DNA of 42,902 nt from the IMG/VR virus record IMGVR_UViG_3300015360_000081, positions 1-42,902 of that record, one strand, 5' to 3'. Numbering within the stretch: position 1 is the stretch's first letter; every line of letters begins with the position of its first letter. Source of the DNA: a virus. The position numbers and the translations under genes are program-made. The notes below the pieces were generated by a model. It saw nothing but the letters and a program-made list of their open reading frames with translations. It made no database searches and was not told where the DNA came from. This document shows, piece by piece, positions 37,814-42,902 of the stretch.

Positions 37814-38148
37814 TGATCCGACTACTAGGTGACAGTGTGCTTCTGAAACTAGACCCCGAGCACTTGAAGGAGAGCCCTGGCGGGATTCTGCTGGTCGAGG
37901 CGATCGACCCCAAGAGCCGGCAGCGCGGAGAGGTGGCAGCTACGGTCATCGCCGTTGGGCCCGGGACTGAGGAATACCCGGTCGATGTATCCCCGGGGGA
38001 TAGGGTACTTGTCCCCAAGCTGGCTGGGGATAACCTGTTGGCGGGGATCGACGCTCTGCTTGAGTACTTTCCGGCTGGCACGACCAAGGGTGAGGAATTC
38101 AGAATCGCCAGGGAGAGCGAAATCCTCGGTATTCTGTGCGACAGTTGA
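37810..38148 (+). CDS. GroES-like co-chaperonin
   Basis: The product is 112 residues. It follows the Cpn10 fold from end to end: IRLLGDSVLLKLDPE, the mobile loop ending ESPGGILLVE (the GGI-hydrophobic motif that docks GroEL), RGEVAATVIAVGPG, VSPGDRVLVPKLAG, and the final ESEILGIL. It would replace host GroES as the lid of GroEL to fold a phage protein, as T4 gp31 does for the T4 capsid. It is about 15 residues longer than bacterial GroES. It lies away from the capsid genes in a small early-type operon, coupled to the upstream gene. Confidence 0.88.
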   Translation: MMIRLLGDSVLLKLDPEHLKESPGGILLVEAIDPKSRQRGEVAATVIAVGPGTEEYPVDVSPGDRVLVPKLAGDNLLAGIDALLEYFPAGTTKGEEFRIARESEILGILCDS

Positions 38149-38151
38149 CCG

Positions 38152-38451
38152 ATGACATCTGACGCTCAAGCAAGAGTTTTGGCCATTCTCCACGCTTTCA
38201 ACCTGGTGCACCCTGGAGAGCCCATAGGTCTGGCTCGCGTTCGGGGCGTGACAGGTTGGCCGATGTCGTCCGTTGGACACTTCGTGGACCAGTTGTGCAC
38301 GATGAAGCTGGTCAGGCGCTCCAGTGTCAAAAAAAAGGCCAAGCTGCTGGAGGTCACCGAGCTTGGCCTGGAGCACCTCTTTAGCCTGGGGGCCCTCCAT
38401 TTCTCTGCTGTGCCAGAAGGGCCCTCCGCTCTGCCCGTAGCATCAGAATAG
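38152..38451 (+). CDS. Winged-helix DNA-binding protein, 99 aa
   Basis: The product is 99 residues. Residues 5-75 (ARVLAILHAFNLVHPGEPIGLARVRGVTGWPMSSVGHFVDQLCTMKLVRRSS, then KLLEVTELGLEHLF) have the helix and wing order of MarR/PadR-like winged helices. It probably regulates phage genes, possibly through the dyad array at 3100-3223; that link is conjecture. It ends at TAG. Its last 71 bp overlap the 3' end of the convergent gene. Confidence 0.7.
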   Translation: MTSDAQARVLAILHAFNLVHPGEPIGLARVRGVTGWPMSSVGHFVDQLCTMKLVRRSSVKKKAKLLEVTELGLEHLFSLGALHFSAVPEGPSALPVASE

Positions 38452-38587
38452 CGCCAGACGATGCGGACGATGTGAGGACCTTTAGGACCTTGCCGCCGCT
38501 CACTAGCCGGACCTGGAACCGGTCCCCTGTAGGCCTCGAATAGACCTGTAGGGTTCCGGTTTCGTCGTCCTCAAACGTCAACCACAT
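38381..38587 (-). CDS. Small hypothetical protein, 68 aa
   Basis: The product is 68 residues from ATG 38587 (MWLTFEDDETGTLQVYSRPTGDRFQVRLVSGGKVLKV). A small beta-sheet domain is followed by a basic helix (ILMLRAERRALLAQQRN). The start overlaps the end of the upstream DUF551-like gene by 10 bp. The gene ends inside the convergent winged-helix gene. Function unknown; the start is set by coupling. Confidence 0.55.
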   Translation of the reverse strand: MWLTFEDDETGTLQVYSRPTGDRFQVRLVSGGKVLKVLTSSASSGAILMLRAERRALLAQQRNGGPPG

Positions 38588-38793
38588 GGTTCGGCCTCTG
38601 GAGCAGGCGGCATGGGCAGCCAATGAGTGATGAGGCAGTCGATGTCCTCGAGCGCCTCGCCAGTCATGTAGTAGTCGCCGTGGTCGTCACTCCACACGAG
38701 GTGTTCCCAGCCTGGGTCAGCGCGCCCCCAGGTGACCCACGCCAGACATTCTGTCTCGGGCCCGTACTTGCCCCAGGGCTTGGGCTCGGTCAC
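38578..38793 (-). CDS. DUF551-like protein A, 71 aa
   Basis: The product is 71 residues from GTG 38793, overlapping the previous mini-gene stop. It opens MTEPKPWGKYGPETECLAWVTWG and ends LITHWLPMPPAPE. The closing THW-x-PLP element is characteristic of the small phage domain DUF551. A paralogue sits at 39196-39441 with the same opening (MTEPKPWGANGPEDDC). Role unknown. The longer open frame to 38985 is over two other genes and rejected. Confidence 0.65.
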   Translation of the reverse strand: MTEPKPWGKYGPETECLAWVTWGRADPGWEHLVWSDDHGDYYMTGEALEDIDCLITHWLPMPPAPEAEPCG

Positions 38794-38882
38794 GATTGAA
38801 CTCCAGCGCCCATCGGCTTGTCCCCGAACGTCCTCGCATCTTCGACTTCGACCTTGCCGCACTGTTTGCAAATCGGATTCAT
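38790..38882 (-). CDS. 30-residue CxxC microprotein
   Basis: ATG 38882 overlaps the stop of the 38879 gene, and the stop overlaps the GTG of the DUF551-like gene, so the 93-bp frame exactly fills the gap. It opens MNPICKQCGKVEVED. A strong ribosome site (GGAGGAG) precedes it. One CxxC could bind zinc as half of a dimer. Too short for family recognition. Confidence 0.55.
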   Translation of the reverse strand: MNPICKQCGKVEVEDARTFGDKPMGAGVQS

Positions 38883-39199
38883 GACTCCTCCGTGCGGCAG
38901 TAGCAGGTGACGACGTGGCGCCACGGGATGTCCACGCCCATACGTCCACCAGCAGCGCTCTTGCGTGCCATCGATACCTCGTCACTAGGGAAGCACTTGA
39001 CCTGCTTGCGTCCGCTGGCCCGCTTTGCCGGGCACCCCCACAAACACGGCGCGTCTTTGCCGGCGAGCTTCGGTGTCATCAGATCGCTGTCTGAGTCGTA
39101 CACGCACAGCCGGCCGTCGCCGTTGGCGCGGCGGTGCGAGAAGACCGGTGATTCTTTGGCCTCGGGCAGCTCGGCACCGCAGGCAAAGGTGAGTTTCAT
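38879..39199 (-). CDS. Cysteine-rich hypothetical protein, 106 aa
   Basis: The product is 106 residues from ATG 39199, overlapping the upstream stop by 4 bp. Cysteines are at the N-terminus (TFACG), in CVYDSDSDL, in CLWGCP, in KCFPSDE and in CYCRTEES, so one or two metal sites are possible. The pattern after residue 30 (GDGRLCVYDSDSDLMTPK) is beta-like. No family is recognised. Confidence 0.6.
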   Translation of the reverse strand: MKLTFACGAELPEAKESPVFSHRRANGDGRLCVYDSDSDLMTPKLAGKDAPCLWGCPAKRASGRKQVKCFPSDEVSMARKSAAGGRMGVDIPWRHVVTCYCRTEES

Positions 39200-39441
39200 C
39201 GGCGCACCGGCCTGAGATCCATCACCCGCTCGCACGGCACTCCAAACGCATGCGACAGAGGCAGCCAGTGCGTGATGGCATCGTGCTCTATCGTGCCGGT
39301 CACTGGAGCGTCCATATTGTAACAGCCACCGTGAGAGTCCCACCTGAGCAGCTGCCATCTCTCGCAACCGAGGGACCAAATAACCCACGCGAAGCAGTCG
39401 TCTTCTGGCCCATTGGCTCCCCATGGTTTGGGTTCGGTCAT
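39196..39441 (-). CDS. DUF551-like protein B, 81 aa
   Basis: The product is 81 residues. It opens MTEPKPWGANGPEDDCFAWVIW and has AITHWLPL near the end, making it a clear paralogue of the 38578 gene (opening and THWLP match). It is longer at the C-terminus. ATG 39441 overlaps the stop of an 18-residue mini-ORF (ATGA). The two copies flank the Cys-rich gene, which suggests a duplication in this operon. Confidence 0.65.
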   Translation of the reverse strand: MTEPKPWGANGPEDDCFAWVIWSLGCERWQLLRWDSHGGCYNMDAPVTGTIEHDAITHWLPLSHAFGVPCERVMDLRPVRR

Positions 39442-39494
39442 GGTTTGCTCCCCATCATGGTGCGGATGGCCCGCAGTCGCTCTAGGTCGTTCAT
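39438..39494 (-). CDS. 18-residue coupling mini-ORF
   Basis: The frame MNDLERLRAIRTMMGSKP has its ATG (39494) in the stop of the zinc-ribbon gene and its stop in the start of the DUF551-like gene B, both as ATGA. Its length exactly bridges the two genes, so coupled translation through it is likely. The peptide itself may have no function. Confidence 0.45.
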   Translation of the reverse strand: MNDLERLRAIRTMMGSKP

Positions 39495-39670
39495 AGGTCC
39501 CACGCATCCAGTTCTGGGGGTTGGTCGTACTCGACCCATTCCTCGTAGACCTCGCCATCGTCGCAACGGTCACACTCGACGTCCTCCAACCCAGTGAGAG
39601 GCGAAGGCATGGTGAGACGGCCTCCGCACCCGGGGCACGTGTGCCACATAAAACGCGGTTCAAAGTTCAT
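39491..39670 (-). CDS. Zinc-ribbon microprotein, 59 aa
   Basis: The product is 59 residues from ATG 39670 (GAGGA 8-9 nt upstream; ATG 39679 is too close to that site). It has two CxxC knuckles, CPGCGG and CDRCDDG, about 25 residues apart, which is a complete zinc ribbon, followed by an acidic tail (EVYEEWVEYDQPPE). It is likely an RNA-, DNA- or protein-binding ribbon. It lies in the coupled leftward operon. Confidence 0.65.
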   Translation of the reverse strand: MNFEPRFMWHTCPGCGGRLTMPSPLTGLEDVECDRCDDGEVYEEWVEYDQPPELDAWDL

Positions 39671-39755
39671 CGTCGTCATTCCTCAGCGCTGCAAGATAAT
39701 CAAAAACGAGCCACGGGATGATAATTACCGCGCTCAAACCCAGTAGAACATCCAC
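39660..39755 (-). CDS. 31-residue membrane microprotein
   Basis: GTG 39755 shares its G with the stop TAG of the upstream gene. The peptide (MDVLLGLSAVIIIPWLVFDY, then LAALRNDDDEL) is one hydrophobic span with an acidic tail. The large open frame above it overlaps a real gene. Single-span microproteins of this kind may act on host membranes; no evidence for a specific role. Confidence 0.5.
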   Translation of the reverse strand: MDVLLGLSAVIIIPWLVFDYLAALRNDDDEL

Positions 39756-40006
39756 TATTCCCCCAACCTTCGAAGCTGCTCGCGACAGAGTTCCAGCTGC
39801 CGGACGCAATGCCCCAAGTCGTCCTGGGCCCACATTTCGAGCCCGCCCGAACTCTGAAGCTCTTCCAGCGCAGAAACTATGCCCCCCAGCTTGCCCCTGA
39901 CCGAAGGCTGCTGAGGCGGAGGGTTTCCAGCCCCACAATCGCCGCACCAGGTCCAGCCAGATGGTGAGTTGGTCGTGTCAACGCACCCACATGCAGAGCA
40001 GTTCAT
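39755..40006 (-). CDS. Zinc-ribbon and helix protein, 83 aa
   Basis: The product is 83 residues from ATG 40006, overlapping the previous stop (ATGA). The N-terminus is a compact ribbon (CSACGC, then WCGDCG) and the C-terminus a helix with two further Cys (GHCVRQLELCREQLRRL). The stop is TAG. It may be an adaptor or nucleic-acid-binding protein. It is the second two-knuckle zinc-ribbon gene of this operon. Confidence 0.6.
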   Translation of the reverse strand: MNCSACGCVDTTNSPSGWTWCGDCGAGNPPPQQPSVRGKLGGIVSALEELQSSGGLEMWAQDDLGHCVRQLELCREQLRRLGE

Positions 40007-40293
40007 AGCGCCACAACCTCGACGCGCAGCTCCGGCGCCTCCACCATGCCCGCGACCCGGACAGTTTCGAAGACGAAGCAGAATCCGGAGCAGTCCGGGG
40101 AACCTCCGCCAATCATAGACCCGGTCCACCCTTTGAGCCTGGCGAGCGCCACGGCTGCCCCGGTGTGGTTGGCCTCGGTCGGCAGCGCGTGGTCGTACGG
40201 GACCACAAGCTTTCCCGCTAGGGACTGGGCGATAATGCGACCGCCCTTGGTATTTGTGGGGCCCACGAACTTGGTGACGATTGCTTGGCGCAT
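40003..40293 (-). CDS. Conserved phage hypothetical protein, 96 aa
   Basis: The product is 96 residues from ATG 40293 with GAGGA upstream. The order IVTKFVGPTNTKGGRIIAQS, then VVPYDHALPTEANHTGAAVALARLKGW, then a Gly-rich loop and CFVFETV is seen in many phage early proteins of about this size, of unknown function. The basic, beta-rich start and the NHxxAA motif look like a small nucleic-acid- or nucleotide-binding domain, which is inference. Confidence 0.65.
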   Translation of the reverse strand: MRQAIVTKFVGPTNTKGGRIIAQSLAGKLVVPYDHALPTEANHTGAAVALARLKGWTGSMIGGGSPDCSGFCFVFETVRVAGMVEAPELRVEVVAL

Positions 40294-40294
40294 G

Positions 40295-40393
40295 TTACTT
40301 GGTCCTCTTACTGTAAACTGGCTCAAGGTCGTCGGGGCAGCCGTCAAGCAGCGCCAGGGTGCGTCGTAGTAGGTCGATGGGGAATTCAGTCAT
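40295..40393 (-). CDS. 32-residue first gene of the leftward microprotein operon
   Basis: MTEFPIDLLRRTLALLDGCP followed by DDLEPVYSKRTK; ATG 40393 is preceded by AAAGGAG at ideal distance, the best ribosome site in this operon. The stop TAA is 1 bp before the next ATG. Helical; no family. It is the promoter-proximal gene. Confidence 0.6.
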   Translation of the reverse strand: MTEFPIDLLRRTLALLDGCPDDLEPVYSKRTK

Positions 40394-40427
40394 TCGGCTC
40401 CTTTAGTCACAGGGTTCCTTCCCCTGC

Positions 40428-40433
40428 GTTCTA
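40428..40433 (-). promoter_or_regulatory. -10 box of the leftward microprotein operon
   Basis: TAGAAC on the minus strand, 34 bp before ATG 40393, preceded by CCGTGCCATACTAAGT. The same CCGT...TACTAA...TAG arrangement is found at the glycosyltransferase and lipoprotein starts. The -35 (GTCGAG) is poor. Confidence 0.5.
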
Positions 40434-40518
40434 ACTTAGTATGGCACGGACTCGACCCTGTTGTTCTAATTCTTTTCAAAAAAGATTCTGGGGTCACATG
40501 AGACCCACCGCGTGAGGC

Positions 40519-40554
40519 AAAAAAAGACCCGCCTGGCAACATGCCGGACGGGCC
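40519..40554 (-). terminator. Intrinsic terminator of the leftward methyltransferase operon
   Basis: Read leftward, a GC-rich 13-bp stem with a 3-nt loop (40526-40554) is followed by seven T (40525-40519). It lies just after the last gene (40604) of the operon that runs through the methyltransferase. Confidence 0.8.
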
Positions 40555-40603
40555 CTCGATTCTCCGCGAAAGAGAACGCTCACCTTAGCTCGCTAGCGCC
40601 TGC

Positions 40604-40882
40604 TTAGTCGAGGCGAAACTCGTACCTGACCCCATCAATGCCTGCCGCCCTGGCCCAACGGTTACCACGGTTCCCCCGTCGAAGGATGGCTACAAGAGCA
40701 TCTAGCGTGGCCGGGGCCCGGTAGTTTTTGACGTCGCACGGCCCATTGCCCTCGCCTGAAATGATGCAAAGATTGCTGAAGTTCACCGTGATGCCGCGGT
40801 TATCCCTGACAAGCACTCGCTCTCTGGCCGCCCGAGCTTCTGCGCGCTTTTCTGCCGTTTTGGCCTTGGCCTCAGGGGTCAT
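40604..40882 (-). CDS. Hypothetical protein, 92 aa
   Basis: The product is 92 residues from ATG 40882, sharing one base with the upstream stop (TGATG). The N-terminus (MTPEAKAKTAEKRAEARAARERV) is the same Ala/Glu/Lys helix style as its neighbours. The rest is a small beta-rich domain (GITVNFSNLCIISGEG to VKNYRAPATLDALVAILRRG to YEFRLD). It is the last gene before the terminator. Function unknown. Confidence 0.65.
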   Translation of the reverse strand: MTPEAKAKTAEKRAEARAARERVLVRDNRGITVNFSNLCIISGEGNGPCDVKNYRAPATLDALVAILRRGNRGNRWARAAGIDGVRYEFRLD

Positions 40883-41142
40883 CAGCTCGGGCCTCCGCGG
40901 TGCCGGCGAGCCTCTTCCAGTCTCCTCCACGCTGCCGAGGCAGCGTTCCAAGCCGTGGTCTCCAGCGCTGTCGCCTCAAACAGGACGGCATCGGCGGCGG
41001 CGCGTTCGTCGCCTGGCTCTCCGGCTACCAGGGAGAGGTTCGCCTTAGCTGCGGCGACGTCTCGTGTGGCCGCAGCTAAGGCCTTCCACGTAGCAAATTT
41101 ATGCTCGCGCAAATCGGCCAGCTCTTGCTCTGCGGGGGTCAT
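40882..41142 (-). CDS. Alanine-rich helical microprotein (paralogue family)
   Basis: The product is 86 residues opening MTPAEQELADLREHKFATWKA. Its C-terminal helix ALETTAWNAASAAWRRLEEAR aligns with QVESAAWAENFEAHRSLAAAR of the 41842 gene and AAESAAWKTWLVAKAELKAEI of the 587 gene (Glu, Ala-Trp, Ala and Leu in register). This defines a paralogous family in the operon. It is coupled by overlap at both ends. No known domain. Confidence 0.68.
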   Translation of the reverse strand: MTPAEQELADLREHKFATWKALAAATRDVAAAKANLSLVAGEPGDERAAADAVLFEATALETTAWNAASAAWRRLEEARRHRGGPS

Positions 41143-41660
41143 GGCTTGGTCCTCGTGCTCGGGTCCCTAGCCATTGCCCGTGCGTTTGCACGGCGCTGGG
41201 CTCGCTTGAGGATGCCGGTTCGATAGAGCCGCAACAGCACCTCTTCGGCAGCCCCCGGCTCCGTTATGCCGATTCTCAGCGTTTGCTCAACGAGAGTGAT
41301 TGCCTGCCTAGCCGTGCGCCAAGACTCCTCCGCCCACGCTAAGCGCTTATTGGCTAGCACCTGCTCTCGCGTCAGAGGGTTGGCGGCCCGGTACCTGGTC
41401 AGCCACTCTGTCTCGGTCAGGATGACAGGCTCGACAACGCGCTCCCATGGCTGAGTACGCAGCGCCAGGGCCTTGATTTCGGCCTTGCGTTGCTGAGCGT
41501 CCGCGTTGGCCCAAAAACGATGCGCTGCCGTGGCTGCCACTCCCGCTGCCTCCGCTGCCTCCGTAGCCGCCCGGGATTGCTCCAGCGCTTTCGCTGTGCG
41601 CTTCGCCGCCGCCTCGGCCTTCGATGCCGCCTCTTGCCAGGCTGCTTCTTCGGGTGTCAT
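41139..41660 (-). CDS. Alanine-rich helical protein, 173 aa
   Basis: The product is 173 residues. The N-terminal 60 (MTPEEAAWQEAASKAEAAAKR, then ALEQSRAATEAAEAAG) look like an extended member of the Ala-rich group. The C-terminal part has a helical domain with RYRAANPLTREQVLANKRLAWAEESWRTARQAITLVEQTLRIG and a basic end (RAQRRANARAMARD). Start and stop lie in 4-bp overlaps. It could bind nucleic acid through the basic tail; not recognised. Confidence 0.65.
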   Translation of the reverse strand: MTPEEAAWQEAASKAEAAAKRTAKALEQSRAATEAAEAAGVAATAAHRFWANADAQQRKAEIKALALRTQPWERVVEPVILTETEWLTRYRAANPLTREQVLANKRLAWAEESWRTARQAITLVEQTLRIGITEPGAAEEVLLRLYRTGILKRAQRRANARAMARDPSTRTKP

Positions 41661-41845
41661 AGCTTGGCCTTCGCCGCCTCTGTGCGCTTCTTTTGGTAAG
41701 TGGCCCAGGCGGTTTTTACCCGCCGCTGCATTTCATACATCACCTGCTCGGCTTCATCGCAGAGCACGTAGGCCCGTTCCACCGCCAACTTCGCGGCTTC
41801 CTCAGCGCGGGCAGCAGCGCGCCACGCCTTGTGTTCGTCGGTCAT
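41657..41845 (-). CDS. Alanine-rich helical microprotein, 62 aa
   Basis: The product is 62 residues (MTDEHKAWRAAARAEEAAKL, then VLCDEAEQVMYEMQRRVKTAWATYQKKRTEAAKAKL), probably a single long amphipathic helix or helical hairpin with Trp at regular places and a basic end. It overlaps both neighbours by 4 bp. It belongs by composition to the Ala-rich group. Confidence 0.65.
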   Translation of the reverse strand: MTDEHKAWRAAARAEEAAKLAVERAYVLCDEAEQVMYEMQRRVKTAWATYQKKRTEAAKAKL

Positions 41846-42096
41846 CGCCCGGTCCTCGCTGCCGCGAGCGAGCGATGCGCTTCGAAGTTTTCCGCCCAGG
41901 CTGCGGACTCCACCTGTCGCGCGTCGAAAAGGCGCTCCTTGGCATCTCTGAAAGCCCTGGCCTTGGCGCTGCGTGGAAGCGAGCTGTCATCGTTTAATAG
42001 GCAGGCGATAGCAGCCTCAACGGCAACTCTAGCCGCATCGTAGGCCGCTTCCGTAACGAGCGCGCGTGCTTCCAGCTCCTGCTCTGCGGGGCTCAC
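41842..42096 (-). CDS. Alanine-rich helical microprotein (paralogue family), 84 aa
   Basis: The product is 84 residues from GTG 42096 (overlap GTGA). It opens MSPAEQELEARALVTEAAYDAARVAVEAAIACLL and ends with the family helix RQVESAAWAENFEAHRSLAAAR. It is closest to the 40882 protein in both opening and closing motifs. A short loop (NDDSSLPRS) separates two helical halves, suggesting a helical hairpin. Confidence 0.68.
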   Translation of the reverse strand: MSPAEQELEARALVTEAAYDAARVAVEAAIACLLNDDSSLPRSAKARAFRDAKERLFDARQVESAAWAENFEAHRSLAAARTGR

Positions 42097-42317
42097 GGCA
42101 CACCTGCCGCGATCGCCACGGCCGACACGTACTCGTGCCAGCTCTCCGAGTCGCCGGGGTCTGAGCCGTCGAGACAGAGCGCCAGCAATGACGCTCGGGT
42201 GAGATGACCACGCCTGAGGCCCTCGATATCCTCGTATGGCCTAATAGCGGCACACTCGATGAGTCGGGCCGTCTCGTGCGTGAGTGTGATTCCGTCGATA
42301 TTTACGGTGTTTTTCAT
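42093..42317 (-). CDS. Hypothetical protein, 74 aa
   Basis: The product is 74 residues (MKNTVNIDGITLTHETARLI, then ECAAIRPYEDIEGLRRGHLTRASLLALCLDGS). A short beta start is followed by helices; the middle resembles small phage proteins with a helix-turn-helix-like arrangement but no confident match. AAGGAAAAG precedes ATG 42317, and this start lies in the stop of the methyltransferase gene (ATGA), so its translation follows that of the enzyme. Confidence 0.6.
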   Translation of the reverse strand: MKNTVNIDGITLTHETARLIECAAIRPYEDIEGLRRGHLTRASLLALCLDGSDPGDSESWHEYVSAVAIAAGVP

Positions 42318-42902
42318 GGAACTTTTCCTTCCTCGGTCACGAATTCCGCATCTGCCAGGGCAGCCTTCGCCTCCCTGGCAGGAAACGCCTCATTGATGGC
42401 TGCGAGAGTGGGGTGCACTGCGCACTCCTGTAGCGCGTTGTCAAACTCTTGCACAATGTGCCCGATTACCTCGGCGCACTGCGGGACGACGGCGTTTCCG
42501 AGTGCGTGCAGGCGGTCCACTCGATTGGGAACCCCATCATCCACTCGACGAAACTCGGGAGCAGCGGCCCAGTGGGGTGGATCGCTTGCCACCCCACGCA
42601 CCCCGGATGCTTGACCATGCTCGGGCAGAGTTGGTTCGCGGTGGCCGTGGGAGTCGCGAGTAACCCCCTTCTCGCTAGGCCGTGCAGCGAGTAGCGGATG
42701 GGGCCCACTCGCCCGCCCGCTCCGCCCCGGTTGCTGTCGAAGTCCGCAGCCGTCGGTGTGGGCAACGCGCCAGCAGACCAGGAAAACCCGCGCTCTGCGG
42801 TGAGGAGCTCCGACATCGCTCGCCGACAGCGGGACCGGTAGGACACCATATCCGAGCTGTCCCATGCCGGCTGTGACGGCGTCGACCCACTTCCTGGCGC
42901 CG
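42314..42902 (-). CDS. DNA (cytosine-5) methyltransferase, C-terminal part (begins at 364)
   Basis: This is the continuation of the enzyme that starts at 364. The last 17 bases repeat 1-17, and merging them gives 936 bp, exactly 312 codons. It holds motif VIII (PHRRARVFLV), a variable target-recognition region (about residues 160-245, WRVAHTDGCGL to the PP segment), and the closing motifs IX-X (LHALGNAVVPQCAEVIG). After residue 280 the tail (VHPTLAAINEAFPAREAKAALADAEFVTEEGKVP) is extra compared with many short phage enzymes. Its stop overlaps the next gene. Confidence 0.92.
   Translation of the reverse strand, partial: GARKWVDAVTAGMGQLGYGVLPVPLSASDVGAPHRRARVFLVCWRVAHTDGCGLRQQPGRSGRASGPHPLLAARPSEKGVTRDSHGHREPTLPEHGQASGVRGVASDPPHWAAAPEFRRVDDGVPNRVDRLHALGNAVVPQCAEVIGHIVQEFDNALQECAVHPTLAAINEAFPAREAKAALADAEFVTEEGKVP
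42886..42902. repeat. Terminal direct repeat, right copy
   Basis: This is identical to bases 1-17; see that entry. It supports a circular map. Confidence 0.9.

Overview
The window is a complete tailed-phage genome, circular or circularly permuted. Its first 17 bases (1-17) are repeated exactly at its end (42886-42902). Joining the ends at that repeat restores one uninterrupted 311-codon DNA methyltransferase gene, so the unique circle is about 42,885 bp. The gene set (P22-type portal, scaffold, capsid, tail-nozzle protein, three large internal virion proteins, no tape measure or sheath) is that of a short-tailed podovirus-like member of Caudoviricetes. A small lipoprotein in the lysis cassette points to a Gram-negative host, but the host cannot be named from the sequence. 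No integrase, DNA polymerase, helicase or RNA polymerase is visible.

Layout. (1) A leftward operon of small proteins runs from about 2145 through the origin of coordinates to 40604. It carries an m5C methyltransferase embedded among alanine-rich helical microproteins and ends in a terminator at 40519-40554. A leftward lipoprotein gene (2234-2845) precedes it. (2) A non-coding region, 2846-3600, holds two perfect 16-bp matches to the bacterial centromere parS, five copies of a 16-bp dyad, and several hairpins. (3) A regulatory/early block, 3601-5703, contains an HNH/HTH protein (-), SSB (+), about 360 bp of strongly structured non-coding sequence with a tRNA-like element, two small + genes, and a ClpX-zinc-finger-like gene (-). 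(4) The rightward late operon, 5736-27754, runs from portal through scaffold, capsid, connector/nozzle, internal proteins, lectin-like fibres and a glycosyltransferase to lysis genes. (5) A leftward block, 27761-30015, has an AbrB-like protein, the large terminase and a RuvC-like resolvase. (6) The rightward replication operon, 30092-35924, starts with a 5' exonuclease fused to an annealing-protein-like domain, continues through translationally coupled small genes, and ends with a lambda O-like initiator containing iterons and a helicase-loader-like protein. (7) A second glycosyltransferase (-) is followed by a rightward operon, 36606-38451 (candidate small terminase, GroES-like co-chaperonin, winged helix). 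(8) A leftward operon, 40393-38381, holds microproteins that overlap by 4 bp, several of them CxxC zinc-ribbon types and two of them DUF551-like paralogues.

How it works together. Replication probably initiates at the iterons in the O-like gene, with the loader recruiting host helicase. SSB, the exonuclease-annealase fusion and the resolvase would then run recombination-dependent replication and concatemer processing for the terminase. Many promoters share a -10 of the TAGAAC/TATAAC type that lies only 6-8 nt upstream of the start codon, suggesting leaderless transcripts. The two parS sites without any phage ParA/ParB suggest that the phage borrows the host ParB system, which would suit a phage that has no integrase.
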